This document shows positions 9,601 through 14,747 of a stretch of 24,963 bases of DNA, piece after piece. A program made the translations under genes and the position numbers. Origin of the DNA: a virus; IMG/VR virus record IMGVR_UViG_3300010399_000354, positions 1 to 24,963 of that record, one strand, 5' to 3'. Below the pieces are notes generated by a model. The model saw nothing but the letters and a program-made list of their open reading frames with translations. It did no database searches and was not told where the DNA came from. How positions within the stretch are numbered: the stretch's first letter is position 1; the number at the start of each line of letters is the position of its first letter.

Positions 9601-11328
9601 CCGATCAGTTGGAGATATTCCGACAAATACAATACTGTTTTTTGGTGGGAAGTTCCGAATGCTGACCAGAAACAGGCGGTAACAGACTGGTTAAAAACCA
9701 AGGGGTTCGATCCTCAGGCGCATGAATATATGCACCCCGGGATGACCAAGGAATTTTATGATACGGCTCACGGACAGTTCAAACCGAAGCAATCGGATTT
9801 CGAAAATCCAGAGTCCCTCAAGGAAACCCTTTCGAAACCGGGATGGGCAATCGTCACCGCCACACAAGAATCAGTCGGACCTTGGAATGATCCGAAGAAC
9901 GTTGCCGCTAACAAAAAACTAGCGGCAGACTTGACCGAGAAAGGCTACGAACACTTCCCGGTGTCCGGGACGTATAAAGGCGAGCCGCAGGGCGAGAATT
10001 TCGTCGTCCTCGGAATCTCTCCGACCGACGCGCAGATCCTCGGCAAGAAATACGGTCAAGAATCCGTGTTGACGAGTCGCGGCCTGCTTTACGGAGACGG
10101 AACGATAACGCCTGCGAGACCGGAAGACACCATCACAGGTCCGAAGGCGGCAGAGCAAGACTTTTACTCGACGACCCCGGAAGGACTCGATTTCAGCATC
10201 CCGCTCGACTTCGACAAGCCTTACAAGGCAGTCGGCGAGCAGGAGCAACTTTTCGGTGGGCGTGAATACGTGTCACCAGCTAGTTTGTCGCGGCAAGAAT
10301 TGCTCGACCGATACCCGGAAGCAATCGTGCCGAAGAACAGCAATGAGAAAATTCCCTCGGATGTTGTTGGATCTCCGCTTTATCGCAAGTCAGAAAATCC
10401 GGTGCGGGCCTTCGCGGACAAACTTGTTGAATTCGCGAAGCAGCACACCGACAATCCGGTTTATCAACTGGGTTTGAAATGGTATAGCGATTTCGTCCCG
10501 TTGTTGAAGAAACATTTTGGAAAAGATGCCCCGATGATGGCGGAATTGCTGGCTGCTTCGTCTCCTAACGAAACGCCGACGCAAAACTTTTTCTACGCAG
10601 TCGATGCTCTCGAAGGTTTCAAATCCGGTCGGTTCGACAAAACGATTGAGAAATTCAATCAAGGCTTCGACATGTTCAAAGAAGACAAGTGGCAGGCTTG
10701 GTATAACAAGGAATTGAAGGCCGGGAATATCCCGAACCCTCCGCAGAATCCGACTCCGGAAGCGTTCCTCGCTCACTGGATATATAAGCACGGTCTCAAG
10801 CCGAAGCAGTCGAATGGAGCATTGTATGGTTTTCACGGGAAAGCGATTCTCGAAGTGATGGCGAGAAAATGGCTGGAGCAAAACAAAGGACCGAAGGTTG
10901 CGAACTTTGTGCAGAACCTTCTCGGCACTGGTCGCGAGGCAACTATCGACGTTTGGGCAGATCGGACAATGCGACGTATCGGATACGAAGGCGCAAAGGA
11001 CCGATGGAGGATTTTGCCGAAAAACGGTGAAGGTGTGTCCGACGCAGATTTCGAATTCGCTCAGAAAGCCTTCCGGGAGGCCGCAAAAGATCTAGGCATC
11101 ACTCCGGATGCCCTACAGGGTGGACTCTGGTTTGCGGAAAAGAAACTGTGGGCTGACAACGGTTGGGGAAGACTTGACCTCGGTTCGTATGTAAACGAGA
11201 TCGAGAATTTGCCGATCATCCGGCAGTCGATCAAACAGCGGCTCAAAACAACCGAGCTAAAGAAAAAGGCTGTGCCGATGGAGCAGGGCGGGTTAGAATT
11301 TGACATTGGACCGCGAAAACTGAAATGA
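3601..11328 (+). CDS. Giant modular virion-associated 'polyvalent' protein (2575 aa)
   Basis: Domains in order, by eye. 1-70: Pro-rich. 125-520: Gly/Ala/Val-rich helices with hydrophobic stretches (for example 288-310, 370-410), possibly membrane-interacting. 530-790: zincin-like domain with HEAKH at 638-642 and a downstream Glu (761 or 765). 830-900: Pro/Ala linker. 925-1165: uncharacterised. 1200-1260: small beta domain. 1280-1500: helical, partly AT-rich insert. 1545-1740: domain with HDFFGH (1690-1695), GEFNAWREH (1706-1714) and ETIGQ (1729-1733). 1800-1945: domain with AWILPNGK. 1965-2055: small AT-rich module. 2078-2195: DUF3293-like, with KKYGQESVL. 2265-2545: endonuclease III-like helical domain, with KVANF (2432-2436) and TIDVWADR (2448-2455). 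QFKP/QFRP motifs separate the modules from 1190 on. Role inferred: packaged with DNA and injected as a multi-effector protein. No frameshift is seen across 7.7 kb. Confidence 0.85.
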   Translation: MPLDPEIAHVPYASENPVQEPAQTNITYLPAEPVDQGPAVEQGGPAPVEFAPGTPTLAEIREYNQANGIVNPILDLNAQEISELAENDPDHFNLEQSLIKLQPHWDKELIDKSAEAWNLLERRGWKPAKDLGASKLPGMLVDTVKGTASWLTSLAKGAVGIPAALAMEKIDIMMGLPPSPAAITTRQKLEQEISETAGATEANVTGLAFLGEKGYNKLFGKKPELKTHEEKIASLKAALIPHLAQKKIAEGGGLVQYSPEVQEELKQAGLATRPEEVEKKIAGDPLGFVFFGKGLEGVAGAFGLAKGAVRGAAKLPGIAPVVEKVSATVGPAAKKVVDFIPSAEQVGGKVVETTGKAVSAVGKTIEKTAPVTGSAAALGTAVAAGHALTPLTIGQLIVGGILGEASGLTRLASRGVRLTKGLGQKVAGAGEAITTAGKEIAGKELPTGAITQGVKDVLQSIPDSAGHVGKGAVLDLGLAALTSTTPEDQQGLQLGTLLGGLQAARGTAAWVVSGQKIAPRAWGSKNAVASSKQFPTFDAMHDAAYSKATPAERQRINAVREFVKGVTGDADVYMADPTLRDSRGVNTAIEKALIDSGYSPADAALYAAQDGMFIKELPDKSGNPRRVVVLAKSDAAPHEAKHAFQDVIGEEANQVIDKVIRETYADQWEQIGTEYTEKLIGRKLRQGESWRDHILDKTGDGDYFAQRQLALDEANKFTADTGAAPQPGQFPQMPPIRRGAWRDILAPEDAGRVADRYITREIAAENFDAIFKNLGGSLKEQTGVLPWLARVVASTTEMLGGDALQGRKSDLGIPLQEPVIEAIKGEVRGFTPEVAPKAAEPAKPTIRPTPAAPLPSGSPAPITPADREAVAEETRAIAAEASDVPKAAGLRSDRELLGEIALAQATGDAVKLNYLSAPEEPAAAISSNRKIRREMIELFRSMPQAARRLWEKNFFPERVRRTGKGKIQVGGWAPEVFAANAHKTAQTLSKLDPSLSPYELDPATNSFSEKGWRELFSDVQTFVRNQMAGRTGSGEELVVPKNLTDAGFFKPPLETGAGGLDQTKADFISAMFGMKLPETARMTEGRFPLNIAGQEVSAATIPGRVEPAVRPRGTYEKAPVEGRDIAEVNPWRAEFERAVNAAGAELPSTIEAFQWLNLENIKEVQGSPEQPQFRGNTLTLQAGFKPGEAQFKPSTEKKEIEAIGPDGKSYKVRFDGYWDLSSLGRGQVPAITALEDLPGSLTKLSSGMSTSLEKAGYKLVGLPEPETTAQFKPREGEEDVRLGRTFDDYIGGVKAAILEGQPDLAKGFLEKAASAANFQRTLARKGDVSEFGDPKIDEEFESQTKQIKSLQKELAEAKKEQNIFLDADLPIKVWEAGGKLKETPEFHSMEGTGFNSFAELTEAAMEGDLVKFQNNPGFWGLARIYGDRAIPRREEWRLAAKLADSGAKMSDIRDVAERLVRDFSERNSKPGATYPVDDFAINFSTKTLVEKIQELELMKNAIRIKNGYFGKRAPFSQPLKPKRGILKAKPEELKEGVQFRPKSSKEVQEVAEKYAKSVGRSVAPAGHVKYPRETAKKLAKFYEEAKHNPDDPEVQASYAAFKQETLDQWKEIEAAGYDLEPILSVESPYRNVLDVAKDVEDNKHLFFNLTESSPFLEPKEGPKKNLLLEPSGIVVGGKELNYNDVFRAVHDFFGHAKEGFNFGPRGEFNAWREHSSLYSEEAQGALAAETIGQTAWTQLKPELLGPTGELLKPGEEGFVPRRDRPYAEQKNIVVPKDLIEEAKGQFKPKKGKKQDELKFVPTSFDAASKAWILPNGKVEQLGAEWHHQWLDENPEVQKKYGLKIPPFEGTDTEGVREQTLRKGFARVNLDNATLVVEARERDWKNIRPIVEDMIERNLDDIDKFRVQLLDDGVKRITRSFSEKLFDADSDKEKLSRVFSAFSEQPQAEIGREAQFKPGDEGEDIRGAIGHVYPRSLDVVGKQGRLSSLSHTKLPREDAGQPISWRYSDKYNTVFWWEVPNADQKQAVTDWLKTKGFDPQAHEYMHPGMTKEFYDTAHGQFKPKQSDFENPESLKETLSKPGWAIVTATQESVGPWNDPKNVAANKKLAADLTEKGYEHFPVSGTYKGEPQGENFVVLGISPTDAQILGKKYGQESVLTSRGLLYGDGTITPARPEDTITGPKAAEQDFYSTTPEGLDFSIPLDFDKPYKAVGEQEQLFGGREYVSPASLSRQELLDRYPEAIVPKNSNEKIPSDVVGSPLYRKSENPVRAFADKLVEFAKQHTDNPVYQLGLKWYSDFVPLLKKHFGKDAPMMAELLAASSPNETPTQNFFYAVDALEGFKSGRFDKTIEKFNQGFDMFKEDKWQAWYNKELKAGNIPNPPQNPTPEAFLAHWIYKHGLKPKQSNGALYGFHGKAILEVMARKWLEQNKGPKVANFVQNLLGTGREATIDVWADRTMRRIGYEGAKDRWRILPKNGEGVSDADFEFAQKAFREAAKDLGITPDALQGGLWFAEKKLWADNGWGRLDLGSYVNEIENLPIIRQSIKQRLKTTELKKKAVPMEQGGLEFDIGPRKLK
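7168..9786 (+). repeat. Six dispersed QFKP/QFRP linker motifs within the giant gene
   Basis: Copies encoding Gln-Phe-Lys/Arg-Pro lie at 7168..7179, 7408..7419, 8212..8223, 8953..8964, 9460..9471 and 9775..9786. Most read CA(A/G)TTCAA(G/A)CC(G/T); the third is CAGTTTCGGCCG. They are usually preceded by Ala or Gly and followed by charged, flexible residues. Copies two and five extend further, as AQFKPREGEEDVR and AQFKPGDEGEDIR. A degenerate GFKP lies at 7150..7161. The motifs fall between different domains rather than inside repeated ones, so they behave as joints. Confidence 0.8.
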
Positions 11329-11495
11329 AAAATCAACCAACGAAAGACCAACAAGCAGCCGCAGCGATTGCCGCCAAAGTAACCGGCGACGATCTGACTG
11401 ATTTCATGGACCGAGTTGCAGATCGACTCAGCGAATACGACAAAGCGGCCGAGGACTCTGTTGTGGCGCGGCCGACGAAACCGAAGCACTACTAA
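11325..11495 (+). CDS. Small helical protein, unknown function (56 aa)
   Basis: The ATG at 11325 overlaps the giant gene's TGA as ATGA, and the frame runs 56 codons to TAA 11493..11495. The product starts MKNQPTKDQQ, has an Ala-rich helix (11-19), then an amphipathic helix with DDLTDFMDRVADRLSEYDK (22-40), and ends with a basic TKPKHY tail. The coupling to the giant gene suggests an associated virion, scaffold or chaperone-like role, but no family is recognised. The charge pattern, free of low-complexity noise, and the conserved overlap make it a credible gene despite its size. Confidence 0.7.
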   Translation: MKNQPTKDQQAAAAIAAKVTGDDLTDFMDRVADRLSEYDKAAEDSVVARPTKPKHY

Positions 11496-11499
11496 ATGT

Positions 11500-12111
11500 A
11501 TGCCTGAACTAATCGATGAAACAGCGGTGATACCAAAACAGGGTGTTGAACCAGTAGCGGCCGAAGCTGAGGGCGCGGATCTCCCGGATGAAGTTATCCA
11601 GATCCCGGCAATTCAAGGACTCCTCGCGGGCGCTCCCGCAGCGGTGTCCGCGAAGATCAAAAACGCCGAGAAGTCGGCCGAGGGTAAAGCTATCGTGAAA
11701 AACCGGGATGCCTTGCAGGGCGCAGGAGTAGGTTTTTACCGGTCTCTGGCCGGTGACGACGTGGTTTTGTTTAACCAGTTGCACATCAGCGGGGAAGACA
11801 TCAAAGCCGCCGACAAAGCCGGGAAATTGCTGGAAATCGCCCCTCCATTCGATGTGGTCAACCGGGAAATTGCGAAAGCAGGCCCGGAATCTCATCCAAG
11901 TATCAATTTTAAGGGGGTGCCTTCGGGCGCTGCTGGCCCTCAGCCAGCTTTGCCGCCTCAGTCGGCCACAATGCCCATGACGGCCGCTCCGAACGCCGCT
12001 AAAGCGAGGATACAGGCTCAGATCAAGAATCTACAGCCGCAGGCCCCGACTTCGGGGTCAAAACCGGGGTCCGGGAATATATTACGGTCGATCCTTCGTC
12101 CCGTCTTGTAA
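11500..12111 (+). CDS. Unknown protein with Ala/Pro/Gln-rich tail, last plus-strand gene
   Basis: This is a 203-residue protein starting at MPELIDE. The frame is open from further upstream, but that part overlaps the 56-aa gene and reads as non-protein-like basic sequence, so 11500 is preferred. Residues 1-130 look like a folded helical domain (containing IQGLLAGAP, GVGFYRSLAGDD and HISGEDIKAADKAGKLLEI). Residues 140-195 are Pro/Ala/Gln/Ser-rich, and a basic hydrophobic end ILRSILRPVL follows. I do not recognise the family. Being last in the virion-side transcription unit, it may be a structural or assembly accessory. Its last 89 bases overlap the antisense 3' end of the minus-strand gene at 12023..12373. 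Confidence 0.7.
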   Translation: MPELIDETAVIPKQGVEPVAAEAEGADLPDEVIQIPAIQGLLAGAPAAVSAKIKNAEKSAEGKAIVKNRDALQGAGVGFYRSLAGDDVVLFNQLHISGEDIKAADKAGKLLEIAPPFDVVNREIAKAGPESHPSINFKGVPSGAAGPQPALPPQSATMPMTAAPNAAKARIQAQIKNLQPQAPTSGSKPGSGNILRSILRPVL

Positions 12112-12373
12112 AACTCGCGCCTTCCGGAAACTTACCTCCTTTGACGACATCCAGCCAAGGAGAGTGTTCCGAAAGGGCCTTCGCCATCGCTCCAACGAAT
12201 TGTTGGCTGTTCAGAATCAACACATACTCATAATCCGCGCAGGCGTATGCCGGATTCGGAACCCACAAATTTTCTGTCGGAACCCAAGTCCGCGCATACG
12301 TCATCGCGGCCGGGAGTATGGTGAATCCGGCAACCGCTTTCGCGAGCGTGCCGAAAAATCCTCTACGGTTCAT
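12023..12373 (-). CDS. Secreted protein with twin-arginine (Tat-like) signal peptide
   Basis: This 116-residue protein has an N-terminus with the twin-arginine layout. MNRRGFF gives RR at 3-4 followed by Gly-Phe-Phe, then an Ala/Gly/Val-rich hydrophobic core to about residue 22, then PAAMTYA as a possible signal peptidase site near residue 27. The mature part (LWVPNPAYACADYEYVLILNS and onward) is short, with an alpha/beta feel and no known motif. Tat substrates are exported folded across the host inner membrane, which is unusual for a phage product. It is the last gene of the minus-strand operon; its ATG overlaps the phosphoesterase TGA as ATGA. Its 3' end overlaps the convergent plus-strand gene by 89 bp. 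Tat use is predicted from pattern only; a lipoprotein is unlikely because no lipobox Cys is seen. Confidence 0.75.
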   Translation of the reverse strand: MNRRGFFGTLAKAVAGFTILPAAMTYARTWVPTENLWVPNPAYACADYEYVLILNSQQFVGAMAKALSEHSPWLDVVKGGKFPEGASFTRRDEGSTVIYSRTPVLTPKSGPAAVDS

Positions 12374-13401
12374 TTTTTGATGACGAGGTGTCCCTTGAGA
12401 AGTTTCGCGTCTGAGCGCAGGTAAGGCTTATAGTATCCCCGGTCGAAGAAGAGATTAAACTCGATTCGGCATCGCGTCACCGCTCCGTCGTCCGGGTTCA
12501 CTTTGAATTCGAGAATCGCCCCGCCGATCTCCATCCGCAGGCGTTTCTTCCGAGCGAAGATTGTCTGGTCCTGAAACCCGGGCAACCCTATGACGTGGAC
12601 GTTCCGGTCAACCATGTAGTTGCTGACGTGATAGTGTCCTTGAACCAGTATCGCCGGTTTCTCGCCACCTTGAAAACTCTCGACCTGTTTCTGTCCGGTG
12701 TAACTCCTCGCGTATGCGCTGCCGCCTCCGGGATGCTGCACTTTGATGATCGTGCTTTTCCGTGCTCCCTTCGTTTGGACTTCCACATCCGCCTCAATGT
12801 GTCCGATGTATCGCAAGTCCTGCCTCCCGCCCATCTCCGCGACGTGCTGGAGATACGCGCCGAAGTTGAATCCTTCTTTCTGCCACCAACCCTCGTGGTC
12901 GTCCCCGGTGATGAAATGCGTAGTGATACCTTTTCGATTCGGGTAGTTGTCCACCACGTATTGAGCCTGCCCATCGATGCTCGTTTCGATGACTGAGGCC
13001 CCGTTGATCCGAGGGACGTATCCGTCCACAATGTTTCCTCCGTGTAGAACCGTGTCGATTCCCTCCTGTTTAAACAGGTCGTATTGCGAGTGCAGAGAAT
13101 CGAGCCGAGATTCCTTGCACGCAAGGTGCGTGTCGGCGACGAGACCGAACCGAATCCAGTTCGATCCGTCAATCGATCTCAGCGGAATGTAACCGAAGTC
13201 CGGAGGATCGAGTTTGATGTCGTGTTTCAGCGGAATTTCCGGTTGAGGAATTCCAGCCTTCGGAACGGTATTGGCTCTCCACAGCCTACGCTCCACCGAC
13301 TTCAGGGTTCGGCCCAGTATGTCCCCGATCTGTCGGTAGGTCTTTCCTTTTTGGAATAACTCTGCCGCTCTTTTTGTCTCTTCTTCGGTCCACGGATTCA
13401 T
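12370..13401 (-). CDS. Myb/SANT-like HTH fused to a calcineurin-like metallophosphoesterase
   Basis: This is a 343-residue protein. Residues 1-45 form a Myb/SANT-like helix-turn-helix (NPWTEEETKRAAELF, then YRQIGDILGRTLKSVERRLW), a likely DNA-binding unit. From about residue 83 comes a metallophosphoesterase: DTH (90-92), GGNIVDG (121-127), GDDHE (166-170), QHPGGG (222-227) and GHYHV (255-259). The usual GD in motif 2 reads GN, and the usual GNH in motif 3 reads GDDH, an apparent exchange of Asp and Asn at metal ligands. A DNA-directed nuclease or phosphodiesterase is plausible, substrate unknown. ATG 13401 is chosen because it places the Myb domain at the N-terminus; a TTG at 13443 would add 14 low-complexity residues. 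It overlaps the upstream ORF by 116 bp. Confidence 0.88.
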   Translation of the reverse strand: MNPWTEEETKRAAELFQKGKTYRQIGDILGRTLKSVERRLWRANTVPKAGIPQPEIPLKHDIKLDPPDFGYIPLRSIDGSNWIRFGLVADTHLACKESRLDSLHSQYDLFKQEGIDTVLHGGNIVDGYVPRINGASVIETSIDGQAQYVVDNYPNRKGITTHFITGDDHEGWWQKEGFNFGAYLQHVAEMGGRQDLRYIGHIEADVEVQTKGARKSTIIKVQHPGGGSAYARSYTGQKQVESFQGGEKPAILVQGHYHVSNYMVDRNVHVIGLPGFQDQTIFARKKRLRMEIGGAILEFKVNPDDGAVTRCRIEFNLFFDRGYYKPYLRSDAKLLKGHLVIKK

Positions 13402-13972
13402 TTTTTTCTTTCTGTTGTTGTTCGACTGCGTCTCGTTCTGCAAGCCATGCTACCAGATTATCCGGCATCGAATCTCCGGTAAAAAAACTGTCGAATGCTT
13501 CGAGGGCATCCTTCGGTGTGAGCCCGATGCCGACAATGGAGTCCTCTACGTGTTCGAGATCCCCGATGAAGGCAACCCACTGACCATCGGGCAGGCGTTG
13601 CAGAAAAGGCTTGTAGCAAAAGTGCGGTGTGTTGACGTTTTTCGCGGCCTTCGTTTGTTCCGCGAGGAACAGCAAGTTCTGGTCATACATCTGTTCCAGT
13701 TTTCCTTCGAGGCTGTTTTGAATGTCGAAATTCCATCGGTCGGCGTCATCGAGGATGTCCTCCAGCTTCGAACACACCTTGATGAAAAGCGTCTCCGCGC
13801 TCGACTTGCAGCCGCCGTCCATTTCTTTTTTCTGTTGCGGCTCGACGCCCTGTTGATTGTGAACGAGAATCGAATTCATCGCGAAGGAACCGACCTGTAT
13901 CAAGTTCCCGATCTGATTCGCGGTTGCAATGTCGCGCTGTGGAAAAGGTATCTGCGGTTTTTGGTTGCTCAT
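13286..13972 (-). CDS. Unknown protein with HicB-like segment; C-terminus possibly extended by a homopolymer shift
   Basis: This is a 228-residue ORF; ATG 13972 overlaps the RuvC-like gene's TGA as ATGA, so the longer open frame is rejected. The middle is helical. Residues about 119-165 contain PFLQRLPDGQWVAFIGDLE and then GIGLTPKDALEAFDSFF, resembling the strand-strand-helix pattern of HicB-like proteins (GxTPxEAL). No toxin partner is seen. After about residue 190 the product becomes very basic and polar and is simply the shifted reading of the Myb-encoding DNA of the next gene. The change falls on a run of seven A (13401..13407). With eight A the protein would end at about 191 residues in a TGA overlapping the next ATG, exactly like its neighbours. 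The N-terminal part is confident; the last 37 residues are doubtful. Confidence 0.7.
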   Translation of the reverse strand: MSNQKPQIPFPQRDIATANQIGNLIQVGSFAMNSILVHNQQGVEPQQKKEMDGGCKSSAETLFIKVCSKLEDILDDADRWNFDIQNSLEGKLEQMYDQNLLFLAEQTKAAKNVNTPHFCYKPFLQRLPDGQWVAFIGDLEHVEDSIVGIGLTPKDALEAFDSFFTGDSMPDNLVAWLAERDAVEQQQKEKNESVDRRRDKKSGRVIPKRKDLPTDRGHTGPNPEVGGA

Positions 13973-14475
13973 ATTTTCATCCGTGCAAAAGTTTCTTTCG
14001 CCCAAGCCCAAGCCCAAGCTGAATCTATGGCGTTGTCATCGAGACTTTCAAAAGGTATCAAAGCCCGGTGAGTCGGAAAAAGAGGAGTTTTTTTAGCAAA
14101 CCTTTTCATGGCCTCTTTAGTGGCCGTCCCGCTTCCGGTGGCAAATTTCTTCAGGGTTCCGACTGGAACACAGTCGAAGTGAGCCCCGGCCGCGCAAATC
14201 CAAATGGCGGCACGAAGGCTAGACCACAGTTGAACCTGATACGTGCTGGAAGCGAATTCCACATCCTCGAAAACCACGATATCGAATCTGCCGAATCGAG
14301 TAACAGTCTCACACAGCCGCTCGATTCTCGGATCTCTCGTCCGTCGTTGTCTGTCTCTGCCCCAGTCTCGAATTTCTCTTGCTGAGGCAAGTTCGAGTGT
14401 GGCGCAATAAAAGTTCTCGCCCTTGTTGTAGGCGTATCCGGTCTTCGTGCCGAGATCTAGGGCGAGAATGTCCAT
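13969..14475 (-). CDS. RuvC-like Holliday junction resolvase
   Basis: This 168-residue RNase H-fold nuclease is of typical length for the family. The first strand carries ILALDLGTKTGYA (catalytic Asp7). FDIVVFEDVEF holds the second acidic residue (Glu70). The last motif, LDDNAIDSAWAWAWA, supplies Asp146/147 and Asp151. Between them lies the conserved-type segment VPVGTLKKFATGSGTATKEAM, in which Lys and Gly-Thr-Ala contact junction DNA in RuvC relatives. In phages such enzymes resolve branched recombination or replication intermediates before packaging. The start overlaps the preceding stop by one base (TGATG) and the stop overlaps the next ATG as ATGA. It lies downstream of polymerase and primase genes, consistent with a replication/recombination role. 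Confidence 0.9.
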   Translation of the reverse strand: MDILALDLGTKTGYAYNKGENFYCATLELASAREIRDWGRDRQRRTRDPRIERLCETVTRFGRFDIVVFEDVEFASSTYQVQLWSSLRAAIWICAAGAHFDCVPVGTLKKFATGSGTATKEAMKRFAKKTPLFPTHRALIPFESLDDNAIDSAWAWAWAKETFARMKI

Positions 14476-14747
14476 CAGGTGATTTTCTCCACGAATTCAA
14501 CCGTCTTTCCATGAACCCCGCAGAACCTCACCGCACTCTGTTTGTCGATATAGAAATCTCCCCCGAGACCGTCTCCGTAATCGTTTATGAAAACACTCCG
14601 GGGAACGGGTTTCACCCGGTATTCGAATTCTTGAAAGTTCCAACAAGGAGATACCTCGGTCCATTCTCCGCGACCTATTCTTTTTGTTTCGATTGTCTTC
14701 CCCTCTTTGTGGGCCTGAAGAACTTTTATCATTTCGTCGTTTGTCAT
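14475..14747 (-). CDS. Small conserved phage-type protein, paralogue of the 109-aa protein at 20144..20473
   Basis: This is a 90-residue protein. It opens with MIKVLQAHKEGKTIE, then a strand containing Trp (EWTEV), then WNFQEFEYRVKP, and closes with VEFVEKI. The pattern (helix, EGKTI, a variable strand with a central Trp, then Y-R-V/I-K-P) is widespread in phage early regions in my recollection, with no known function. A second protein in this same operon shares the layout and even the FVE ending. The start forms ATGA with the sigma factor stop, and its stop shares a base with the resolvase start. Possibly a small beta-barrel or host-takeover protein; nothing more can be claimed. Confidence 0.75.
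   Translation of the reverse strand: MTNDEMIKVLQAHKEGKTIETKRIGRGEWTEVSPCWNFQEFEYRVKPVPRSVFINDYGDGLGGDFYIDKQSAVRFCGVHGKTVEFVEKIT

Noticed and set aside
10796-10815. A possible seventh joint motif (HGLKPKQS, near residue 2397)
   Set aside because: It resembles HGQFKPKQS but lies within the predicted C-terminal helical domain and lacks Gln-Phe; chance similarity cannot be excluded.
13402-13443. TTG start for the Myb-phosphoesterase gene
   Set aside because: It adds a low-complexity Gln/Asn/Lys stretch and deepens the overlap; the ATG at 13401 sits right before the Myb domain.
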